A stretch of 11,779 bases of DNA, from assembly GCA_965373045.1 (NCBI GenBank), contig CBDVEQ010000075.1, positions 1 through 11,779 on the forward strand, read 5' to 3'. The notes beneath the pieces are model-generated. The model searched no databases, had not been told where the DNA came from, and saw only the letters and a program-made list of their open reading frames with translations. Both the position numbers and the translations under genes were made by a program. Shown in pieces: positions 6,154 to 11,779 of this stretch. Origin of the DNA: DAOVDI01 sp965373045 (lineage in GTDB: Bacteria > Acidobacteriota > Aminicenantia > Aminicenantales > Aminicenantaceae). Position 1 is the stretch's first letter. Every line of letters starts with the position of its first letter.

Positions 6154-8163
6154 ATGGAATTAAGAATAGGGACGGGAAAATTCGATATTACAGGTCCCTG
6201 TATCGATCTTGGTTTTATGGGGATGTCAAATGTGTTTCAGGTTGGAAGTGGATTACACACGCGGTTGTACAGCAGGGCTTTTATTATCGAAGAGATTCAG
6301 ACAGGGAAAAGGATCGTGATTGTATGCTCAGATATTGCTTCCTGCACTATAGCCATAAAACAGGCAGTGCTTTTGAGGCTAGCGGCTACTGACAAATTTA
6401 TAGTTAATAATATTCCAATTTATACAGATGAAAATGTAATGATTTCTGGAACACATACACATTGTGGTCCAGGGGGATATTCTTATTTTTTGACATACAA
6501 TGCATCGATCAGAGGATTTAATGAACAGAATTTTAATGCCATTGTGAACGGGATTTATGAGTCTATTTGTATGGCCAGTGAGAATATGTTTCCTGGAAAG
6601 ATAAAGATTGCCTCTGGAGACTTAGATGAGTGCGGGAAAATTCGATCTTTTAATGCTTATAAACAGAATCCAGAAGTAGATGTAAATCTTATTCCGGACA
6701 AAGAGAATGTGGATCCTCTGTATAAAAAAATGGTTCTTTTAAGGTTTGAAGATGAAGCGGGGAATGGGAAAGGGTCTATAAATTGGTTTGGCATCCACAC
6801 AACAAACATGGGAGAGAAAACAAAATTAATATCAAGCGACAATAAGGGATATGCGCAGGAACTTTTCGAGAAAGAATTTGGTGTGATCTCCACGTTTGTG
6901 AATTCATGTTGTGGGGATATTTCGCCAAATGCTGGGAAAGACAAATATGGGAATAAATATGGCTGGCCTGATGGTCTTCATGATATTGAAAGAGCTGTAG
7001 AGTTTGGAGAGAAACAGTTTAAAAGGGCGAAAGGGCTATACAAAGATGCATCAGAAGACATAGGTCATAAGCTTGATTATCGGCACACCTATGTGGATAT
7101 GAGCAACAGAAAAATAGGGGATACAGGAGAAAGAACCTGGCCTGCGGCAATGGGCTTTGGAATGATTAATGGCAGTCAGGAAGACTCAAGCGGGCTTAAT
7201 TTAGAATATTGGGGAGAGGGAACAACATGCGATAATATCCAAGCAAATCCTGATCTGTTTAAAACAATAGTGAAGTTTGCTTCTTCTTTATTTGGGATTA
7301 AATGGCCTAAGCAGATTGATCAAAGTTTTATTGAGGGCCAGAAGAAAAAGGAAATTCTATTTCCTTTGGGATTGATTAAATATAAAGGAAATCCTATTGC
7401 TCCATCAATCTTGCCTTTACAAATCCTGAGGCTTGGAACTTTGCTCATTGTTGCTCACCCGGGAGAATTGACGGACTGTGCTGGAATTCGGATGAGAGAC
7501 ACAATAAGTGAGGTTTTTAAGGATGATCCAAGTGTTCAGCATGTCGTGATTTCCACATATGCAAACGCTTTTGCCAGTTACACTGCGACACTCGAGGAGT
7601 ATCATGCTCAGCACTATGAAGGAGCATCAACACTTTACGGTCCCCATGCATTTGAGGCATATCAGCAAGAAAATGCTAAATTAGCAGAGGCCCTGCGGGA
7701 TAATAAGCCTGCTGATGACGGCTCTCTTCCTGAAGAAATAAATGTGAAGAAAATAATGAAGAGAAAAATGAGCCTTGCATGTCCTGATTTTGAAATCCCG
7801 GGATTAAAATTTGGTGAAATAGAAATCGATGCAAAGCCGTCTTATAAACCAAAGGAAACAGTGGAAATAACATTCCTCGGAGGGCATCCAAATAGAGATT
7901 TAAGAATAGGGAAGACTTATTTTGAAGTGCTAAAACAAACTGATGGCAGCTGGCAGCAGAAATTTACAGACAATGATTTCTGTACAAGAATGTACTGGAA
8001 TAGGAGGGGCAGGGCCTCAATTATTAGAGTAGAATGGGAAATACCTGGCGAAAAAACAGTGGGTAAGGGAATTTATAAAATAGTCTGTTATTCATTGATT
8101 AAAAGACGATTAGGGAGATTAGTACCCATAAAGATTGAATCGAGAGAATTTGAGGTTTCTTGA
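6154..8163 (+). CDS. Neutral/alkaline ceramidase, no signal peptide
   Basis: The enzyme should hydrolyse ceramide to sphingosine and a fatty acid. The 669 residues span the usual catalytic domain and the C-terminal Ig-like domain (about 540-668, with FEVLKQTDGSWQQKFTDNDF and WEIPGEK). Family motifs are GTGKFDITGP (6-15), SGTHTHCGPGGY (98-109, zinc and catalytic histidines H101/H103), NWFGIHTTNMG (H215), SSDNKGYA (227-234), GDISPN (254-259, nucleophile S257), HPGELT (E438) and ANAFASYTATLEEY with YEGASTLYGPH (Y476 the likely fourth zinc ligand). All key residues of the Pseudomonas-type enzyme appear present. Known bacterial members are exported, but here the first motif begins at residue 6 with no signal sequence, and the upstream in-frame codons encode none. 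AGGAGGG at 6142-6148 supports the ATG. Substrate could be another N-acyl lipid. Confidence 0.93.
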   Translation: MELRIGTGKFDITGPCIDLGFMGMSNVFQVGSGLHTRLYSRAFIIEEIQTGKRIVIVCSDIASCTIAIKQAVLLRLAATDKFIVNNIPIYTDENVMISGTHTHCGPGGYSYFLTYNASIRGFNEQNFNAIVNGIYESICMASENMFPGKIKIASGDLDECGKIRSFNAYKQNPEVDVNLIPDKENVDPLYKKMVLLRFEDEAGNGKGSINWFGIHTTNMGEKTKLISSDNKGYAQELFEKEFGVISTFVNSCCGDISPNAGKDKYGNKYGWPDGLHDIERAVEFGEKQFKRAKGLYKDASEDIGHKLDYRHTYVDMSNRKIGDTGERTWPAAMGFGMINGSQEDSSGLNLEYWGEGTTCDNIQANPDLFKTIVKFASSLFGIKWPKQIDQSFIEGQKKKEILFPLGLIKYKGNPIAPSILPLQILRLGTLLIVAHPGELTDCAGIRMRDTISEVFKDDPSVQHVVISTYANAFASYTATLEEYHAQHYEGASTLYGPHAFEAYQQENAKLAEALRDNKPADDGSLPEEINVKKIMKRKMSLACPDFEIPGLKFGEIEIDAKPSYKPKETVEITFLGGHPNRDLRIGKTYFEVLKQTDGSWQQKFTDNDFCTRMYWNRRGRASIIRVEWEIPGEKTVGKGIYKIVCYSLIKRRLGRLVPIKIESREFEVS

Positions 8164-8189
8164 TTTAAAACTTTCTTGTTCCTTATAAT
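8160..8189 (+). promoter_or_regulatory. Possible internal promoter for the membrane-protein gene
   Basis: A perfect TATAAT (8184-8189) lies 18 bp after TTGATT (8160-8165), which overlaps the ceramidase stop codon. The 70-bp gap between the two genes contains no terminator hairpin, so read-through is also possible. Confidence 0.35.
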
Positions 8190-8233
8190 TTAGACACTTT
8201 AAATACATTAATTCGAAGCAAAAAGGAGGGGAA

Positions 8234-9439
8234 ATGAAAACAAAAAGAAAATTTTCTCACAAAATTGTTAATACTTACAATAAAGTCAGTATTACAGTCT
8301 TTATACTGTTTTTCTGTGCGGGGGCTTTTGTTTTATTTAATGATAATCTTCCAATATATCCAATTAGTTATATAACTCTTGGCTGGATGCTTGCTTTATT
8401 ATTTCCAATACTTTCCATTGTTTATAATATATCCCGCCAACAGGTCCGCTGGAATCAAATACTCAGAGCCTATCATAAGGATACGTTATGGGATGTTTAC
8501 TTTCCTGAAGAGGGATCCAATGCACAGTTTGCATTTGAGAGGTGTTTGTGGGATCGACTTTCAGTTTATTATAACAAGTACGAATCGGTTATCTTTTCAA
8601 TTTTAGCAGGAGCAATAACCTTTATTCTATATTTTTTTCTTGCTGATCAGTTTGGGTTTTCTGATAAATCTATTGTAATTGATGTTGAAGGGAATAAATG
8701 GGCTGTACAAATTGGTTCTGCTTTCCTTGGGTCTTACTCTGGTGCCGTTATTCTGGCTCTGCGGCGTTATCGGACATTTGATCTGCGTCCGACGATCTTT
8801 CTGCAGATTTCTGCTGCTTTGATTGCGGGTACATTGGCAGGTTCTTTTCTGACGCTCCTCTTCATCCATCCTGCTCTTGGGGTTTTAGCGTTTATAATCG
8901 GATATCTGGCCGCAATCAATCTTACCTTTCTATCCAGGATTATGCGGAAATTTTTTGCAAAACAAACGGATTATACTTTCCCAGAGGGGATAAAATCTGA
9001 TTTGGAAAAAGTGATTAAGAATCCGGAGGTTATTGAAAGCCTTAATAGGATATCTATATTTTCAATTAATGAACTTTCCAGTGTGGATCCCATTCCTCTC
9101 TATTTTAATATGCCGCAGCAATGCCATGTCATCAATTCATTGATTGATCAAGCCATTCTTCATTTCTACTTCTCTGAGATTATCGCAGATTTAAAAAGGG
9201 TACACATCCGCCGTTTTACCCAACTAATTACACGGATTAGAGTTATTTTTGAAATGGGAAGTAAGGCAAAGTGGCCTGATAAAGTTTCCATAATTGATAA
9301 TGGAGGAGATAAAGATATACAGCTTCTAAAGGCAGCTAAAGCTATTGTTACGAGCGGTCATCATCATCTTATCTTAGGGCTCTGTCATTATTATTTCCGG
9401 AAGCGGTATTTTCCAGGATTTAATACTTCAGACGAGTAA
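8234..9439 (+). CDS. Six-pass inner-membrane protein with soluble C-terminal domain
   Basis: I do not recognise a named family. The 401 residues show about six hydrophobic segments (approximately 18-36, 44-65, 117-136, 157-175, 187-211 and 213-234), with a cytoplasmic-looking loop at 66-116. A basic linker (RIMRKFFAK, 235-243) leads into a soluble region of about 160 residues. A motif around LRRYRTFDLRP (176-186) lies between segments 4 and 5. The soluble part contains ISIFSINELSSVDPIPLYF (273-291) followed by INSLIDQAILHFYF (300-313), which reads like a helix-hairpin-helix-type region. AAGGAGGGG just before the ATG at 8234 supports the start. It follows the ceramidase by 70 bp on the same strand and may anchor or regulate the lipid enzymes at the membrane. 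That role is inference. Confidence 0.7.
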   Translation: MKTKRKFSHKIVNTYNKVSITVFILFFCAGAFVLFNDNLPIYPISYITLGWMLALLFPILSIVYNISRQQVRWNQILRAYHKDTLWDVYFPEEGSNAQFAFERCLWDRLSVYYNKYESVIFSILAGAITFILYFFLADQFGFSDKSIVIDVEGNKWAVQIGSAFLGSYSGAVILALRRYRTFDLRPTIFLQISAALIAGTLAGSFLTLLFIHPALGVLAFIIGYLAAINLTFLSRIMRKFFAKQTDYTFPEGIKSDLEKVIKNPEVIESLNRISIFSINELSSVDPIPLYFNMPQQCHVINSLIDQAILHFYFSEIIADLKRVHIRRFTQLITRIRVIFEMGSKAKWPDKVSIIDNGGDKDIQLLKAAKAIVTSGHHHLILGLCHYYFRKRYFPGFNTSDE

Positions 9440-10003
9440 GATAGATAATACTTATTTTTTCACTATTATTTCTGAGGAAAGATTTAAAGACCCTTTCCAA
9501 AAGGCTGGCTTCTTTATCCCTCCGGGTGTGCCAGCTATTTTCTTTAATTTCAGCGACTTTCGCATAAAATCTTTTCAATCCTAATCCATTCTTTTCAATC
9601 TATTTTAATGTTTTCTGTGACACCCTCGTGACATTTAGTGAAGAAGTCTATGAATCAAAGACACATGACCCTGGATCATGGAATCTGGGTAATGAGCCCT
9701 CATGTCACGTCGATCCGCAGCTCCGCTGTTGGTTGATTGGTGTGCGAACCACAAAACTCCCTCCGCTATCACGTCGAACACCACTCGATACCTGCCGGGC
9801 GTGTCGATGCCCGGGAGCCGGACCTGGACGGTGATCTTCTCGCCAGGCGCTACGTCCCGCTTGAGCTTACACCGATAACAGTTCAGAAATGTATCTATTT
9901 TTTTCCTGAAAGTCATGGCTTAACTATCACTCAGTTCCCACAATCCACATAATCTATCATTAATAGGTTCGCCACTCGCCCGTAGGGCAAATGAAAACAA
10001 ACG
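9440..10003. other. 564-bp region of degraded sequence
   Basis: No intact gene is supported; overlapping short frames on both strands are present. It contains a weak 6-bp stem (GCTGGC 9504-9509, GCCAGC 9530-9535) followed by a T-rich run, a direct repeat TCTTTTCAATC-like pair (9570-9580, 9590-9600, 20 bp apart), a GC-rich domain fragment on the minus strand (9722-9862), and a small GCCC-GTA-GGGC hairpin at 9978-9988. Composition switches from AT-rich to GC-rich near 9650 and back near 9880. Confidence 0.55.
9722..9862 (-). pseudogene. Fragment of a beta-sandwich C-terminal domain
   Basis: The minus-strand frame encodes KRDVAPGEKITVQVRLPG, then IDTPGRYRVVFDVIAEG and VLWFAHQSTNSG. This pattern (hydrophilic turn, DVAPGE, alternating beta strands, PGRYxxxFDVxxEGxxWF) resembles the C-terminal immunoglobulin-like module found after some glycosyltransferase or methyltransferase domains. 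The frame can be opened to an ATG at 9916, but residues 1-18 do not fit the module, and no catalytic domain lies upstream. It is probably a remnant of a larger gene. Its GC-rich codon use differs from the AT-rich flanks. The parent family is inferred from pattern only. Confidence 0.5.
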
Positions 10004-10129
10004 CTATTTCTCAAAGAGTTGTGGATATTTTTTCTTTGCTTTCCCTATTGTTTTTTTAGATCTACAAGATGCTTTTTCTATTTCTCTGGGTTTTAAAGGT
10101 TGCCCAAATTTTTCTTTAAGGCTTTCCAC
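10004..10129 (-). CDS. Possible 41-codon ORF overlapping the stop of the exported-protein gene
   Basis: A GTG at 10129 shares one base with the TAG of the upstream gene (TAGTG), and the frame runs to a TAG at 10004-10006. The product begins VESLKEKFGQPLKPREIEKA and continues SCRSKKTIGKAKKKYPQLFEK. It is basic, lacks membrane segments and looks like a small helix-turn-helix piece (PREIEKASCRSKKTIGKAKK). It could be a coupled small gene or the 3' end of a lost larger gene joined here by recombination, since composition turns AT-rich at this point. No separate ribosome site is visible. Confidence 0.3.
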   Translation of the reverse strand: MESLKEKFGQPLKPREIEKASCRSKKTIGKAKKKYPQLFEK

Positions 10130-10824
10130 TATTTCCTAAGGAGCATCGATAGTTGCCTAATAAAGTTCCTGACGATGGTGATGGTCTCATTTACCGCCCG
10201 GATCTGGGCGCGCGTCTCCGTAAGCTCACGCTGAATAGCGCGGAAGGAATGGGTCTCGCGGCCAGTAAGGGCCGCGTGATTTTCGGCCTCCTCGGTTTCT
10301 TCCGCTGCGTGTGCGTGGGGGGTATGGGTCACCATGACCTGGTTGTCTGTGGTCAGAGTATAGTCCCAAAACTCCACCTCCGCATATCTCCCCTCCTGTC
10401 TTGAGGCCCTATCCGAAGCTCTTTCAAGCTCGGCAACGTATTCCCAAAGAGCTTGCAGGAGCTTCTCCTGTCCATCGGGCATTTCCCTGAGGGTCTGCAG
10501 GTAACCCTCCACGTCCCTCATAATATTGGTCGCGAGGGACTCTAGTTGCATCTCCGATATGCCGGTGCCCCGGCTCAAAGTCTTGAGGGGCGCCTGAACC
10601 GCGGCCTTTACTTTCTGGTTGGTCCCCCCTCCTTTGAGGATCTCGACCCCCTTTCTGATCGTCTGCAAGAACAGGGCCGTGTTCTTCGGGTTCAGGGATG
10701 CCAGGAGCTTGCGTTCTTGAGCGCTCAACTTTTTTTCTCCCTTTGCTAAAGCTAATTGGGAGCCAATCAGGGAAAAAGCAAATATGATAGTAACGATAAG
10801 GATGGCAATACGGAATCTGGTCAT
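10129..10824 (-). CDS. Exported protein of unknown function with C-terminal coiled coil
   Basis: The start chosen is the ATG at 10822-10824, because a strong AAAGGAGGT (complement of 10831-10839) precedes it by 6 nt; a longer in-frame start at 10905 would bury the signal peptide. The 231-residue product opens with a classical signal peptide (MTRFR, then a hydrophobic run, with a likely cut after ALA at residue 27). The mature part is mainly helical and charged. It has a His-containing stretch THTPHAHAAEETEE (166-179) and a predicted coiled coil at about 192-231. No catalytic motif is recognised. Codon use is GC-rich, unlike the ceramidase block. It is probably periplasmic, and its neighbours give no clue to its role. 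Confidence 0.75.
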   Translation of the reverse strand: MTRFRIAILIVTIIFAFSLIGSQLALAKGEKKLSAQERKLLASLNPKNTALFLQTIRKGVEILKGGGTNQKVKAAVQAPLKTLSRGTGISEMQLESLATNIMRDVEGYLQTLREMPDGQEKLLQALWEYVAELERASDRASRQEGRYAEVEFWDYTLTTDNQVMVTHTPHAHAAEETEEAENHAALTGRETHSFRAIQRELTETRAQIRAVNETITIVRNFIRQLSMLLRK

Positions 10825-10837
10825 AATCACACCTCCT

Positions 10838-10881
10838 TTAGGGATAAGAATTTCCTTTTGGTGTCCGAGCCGAATCCCTAA
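10838..10881 (-). promoter_or_regulatory. Leader hairpin next to the ribosome site of the exported-protein gene
   Basis: On the minus strand, TTAGGGA (complement of 10875-10881) pairs perfectly with TCCCTAA (complement of 10838-10844), with a 30-nt loop. The 3' arm abuts AAGGAGGT. Such a stem could limit or expose the ribosome site. It is only 7 bp, so chance is possible. Confidence 0.3.
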
Positions 10882-10920
10882 TGTTTTATCTAAATCTCCA
10901 CCCACTGACGTCCTGAAATG

Positions 10921-10950
10921 AACATATCACATGAAAATAGGTGATATCAA
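10921..10950 (-). promoter_or_regulatory. Predicted promoter with overlapping palindromic operator
   Basis: On the minus strand, TTGATA (10950-10945) and TATGTT (10926-10921) are separated by 18 bp, giving a leader of about 90 nt to the ATG at 10824. A perfect 7-bp inverted repeat, ATATCAC at 10924-10930 and GTGATAT at 10941-10947, spans the spacer and touches both boxes. This is a typical layout for a repressor site. Confidence 0.4.
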
Positions 10951-11420
10951 GAACTTATACTCTTCCTCTCAAATCGACAAAAAGCAGTCACGAATGCTTT
11001 CAGAAATACTCATCTGCTGGATATATTTACTTTCCGCGGTACTCCCATGACGGGAATAAAGTGGTTGTGACTTGGGATCGAAAAAAATCTGGGAGTGTTC
11101 TAGGGATTTGGGTGATATCTATAGAGGATTCTTCCCAGACATTTATCAAGCAAGGCCGATTGAAATCCCTTGGATGGTCTGAAGATGGGCAGTGGATCTA
11201 TGTCGTAGATAGAAATATTCCTGGATTGAACATTTTTAGAATTTCACTTAAAAACAACCAAACAGAAATGGTGCTGCATGTGCCTCCTTCTCAGGGAGTG
11301 GATCATGCTTCTGCCCTCCAAGTCAGCATGACGCCGGATGGAAGGAGTTTTATCTTTCCGGTTTTTCAGAGGTATTCGGACATTTGGGTCATTGAGAATT
11401 TTGACCCTTATATTAAATAG
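10941..11420 (+). pseudogene. 3' fragment of a TolB/WD40-like beta-propeller protein
   Basis: The frame contains repeated propeller blades: YIYFPRYSHDGNKVVVTWD with GIWVISIE, LKSLGWSEDGQWIYVVDRN with NIFRISLK, and SMTPDGRSFIFPVFQ ending SDIWVIENFDP. The closing SDVWLxENFDP-type tail is common at the end of PD40/WD40 regions attached to bacterial serine/threonine kinases or response proteins. Only about three blades remain, and the stop is at 11418-11420. The first 25 codons do not look like a propeller or a signal peptide. The nominal GTG start at 10941 lies inside the palindrome of the divergent promoter and has no ribosome site. A 5'-truncated gene is the best reading; a small functional propeller piece is less likely. 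Confidence 0.65.
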
Positions 11421-11495
11421 TCTGGCAAACTTAAACAGAAGTTGTCTTCAGTATGATCGTAAAGCTAGCCTTGTATTCACAAGCTTGAATGAAAT

Positions 11496-11666
11496 ATGCG
11501 CTTTGATCTAACAGTAAAACAGCGCAAAGCTTTTAGTACTCAAATGAAAAAACGTATAGAGCAGGAACTAAAAAAAGCACTCTCTGAAAAGCGTAAAGAG
11601 CTCAAGAAGCTGCAAAAGGAACTGGAGGGGTTTGATTCATCAAACCCTTTATTTGTCTTTATTTAG
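11496..11666 (+). CDS. Possible 56-residue coiled-coil protein
   Basis: An ATG at 11496 (in-frame TGA six bases upstream) opens a frame to a TAG at 11664-11666. The product is highly charged and heptad-like (MKKRIEQELKKALSEKRKEL and KKLQKELEGF). Its last dozen or so codons run through the terminator hairpin and overlap the end of the convergent peptidase gene. The ribosome site is poor. It may be a small real protein or a gene remnant; nothing identifies a function. Confidence 0.3.
   Translation: MRFDLTVKQRKAFSTQMKKRIEQELKKALSEKRKELKKLQKELEGFDSSNPLFVFI
11628..11663 (+). terminator. Rho-independent terminator
   Basis: GGGTTTGA (11628-11635), loop TTCA and TCAAACCC (11640-11647) form a perfect 8-bp stem, followed by a T-rich run (TTTATTTGTCTTTATTT). 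It ends plus-strand transcription. On the minus strand it begins 2 nt after the stop of the peptidase remnant but lacks a good T-run in that direction. Confidence 0.75.
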
Positions 11667-11779
11667 ATAACTCTTCTTTTTCATGAGTTTTTCAATTTCG
11701 TTTATACTCTTTGGCGCCTTAACAGATAGAACTTCAAAACCATCTTTAGTTACTAATACATCATCTTAAATCCTAATCC
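11649..11779 (-). pseudogene. 3' end of an M24 (Xaa-Pro aminopeptidase-like) gene with an in-frame stop
   Basis: Reading the minus strand from the window edge gives IRI-stop-DDVLVTKDGFEVLSVKA, then PKSINEIEKLMKKKSYLNKDK and a TAA at 11649-11651. The M24 metallopeptidase family ends in GxRIEDxVLVTxxGxExLSxxPKxIxEIE, so the piece is recognisable. The codon that should encode the conserved, metal-ligand-region Glu of RIEDD is TAA (11766-11768). A single GAA-to-TAA change explains it. Either the gene is dead or the base is an error. The rest of the gene lies beyond the window. Confidence 0.75.

Noticed and set aside
9455..9490. Third copy of the duplicated promoter/leader
   Set aside because: CACTATTATTTCTG-like similarity to the -10 region is present, but there is no TTGACA at the right distance and the match is short.
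9571..9600. CRISPR-like direct repeat
   Set aside because: Only two copies of about 11 bp at 20-bp spacing; no array.
9628..9952. Two plus-strand frames (68 and 71 codons)
   Set aside because: They oppose the minus-strand fragment, which has the more protein-like pattern; both are explained as shadows of GC-rich sequence.

Overview
The window reads as a piece of an uncultured Gram-negative bacterial genome. The evidence is a sulfatase remnant, a signal-peptide protein, a TolB/WD40-like remnant of the kind common in Acidobacteria, Aminicenantes and deltaproteobacterial relatives, and a short hyphenated palindrome of the VIPxxTGIQ-encoding type common in Desulfobacterota-like genomes. The phylum cannot be fixed from sequence reading alone. 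Base composition is uneven: the ceramidase block (about 5.07-9.44 kb) is AT-rich, while parts of 9.65-9.87 kb and 10.13-10.85 kb are GC-rich.

Layout. Positions 1-2467 are one complete IS21-family insertion sequence (istA, istB, both ends). It has jumped into a sulfatase gene, whose 3' end resumes at 2468. A non-coding stretch with a short palindrome and an inverted repeat follows. Then comes a stand-alone AdhE-type acylating aldehyde dehydrogenase (3194-4675). Next is a three-gene, same-strand block: a DUF6765-like predicted metal-dependent protein (5075-6115), a neutral ceramidase (6154-8163) and a six-pass membrane protein (8234-9439). From 9440 to the end the DNA looks degraded: a domain fragment on the minus strand, a possible 41-codon ORF, one intact exported protein (10129-10824, minus), a truncated beta-propeller gene, a tiny coiled-coil ORF with a good terminator, and the 3' end of an M24 peptidase on the minus strand carrying an in-frame stop.

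How the genes may work together. The aldehyde dehydrogenase and the ceramidase block are each preceded by a near-duplicate promoter/leader of about 105 bp (roughly 68% identical by hand alignment, both TTGACA-N18-TATTAT), which suggests co-regulation. Neutral ceramidases split ceramide into sphingosine and fatty acid. The DUF6765-like protein carries an HxxxDxxxH signature like that of zinc phospholipase C/S1-P1 enzymes. Neither has a signal peptide, and the third gene encodes a membrane protein with a large soluble C-terminal part. The best candidate for an undescribed system is therefore this intracellular lipid-hydrolase plus membrane-protein module. Its function, and any link to the aldehyde dehydrogenase, is inference.
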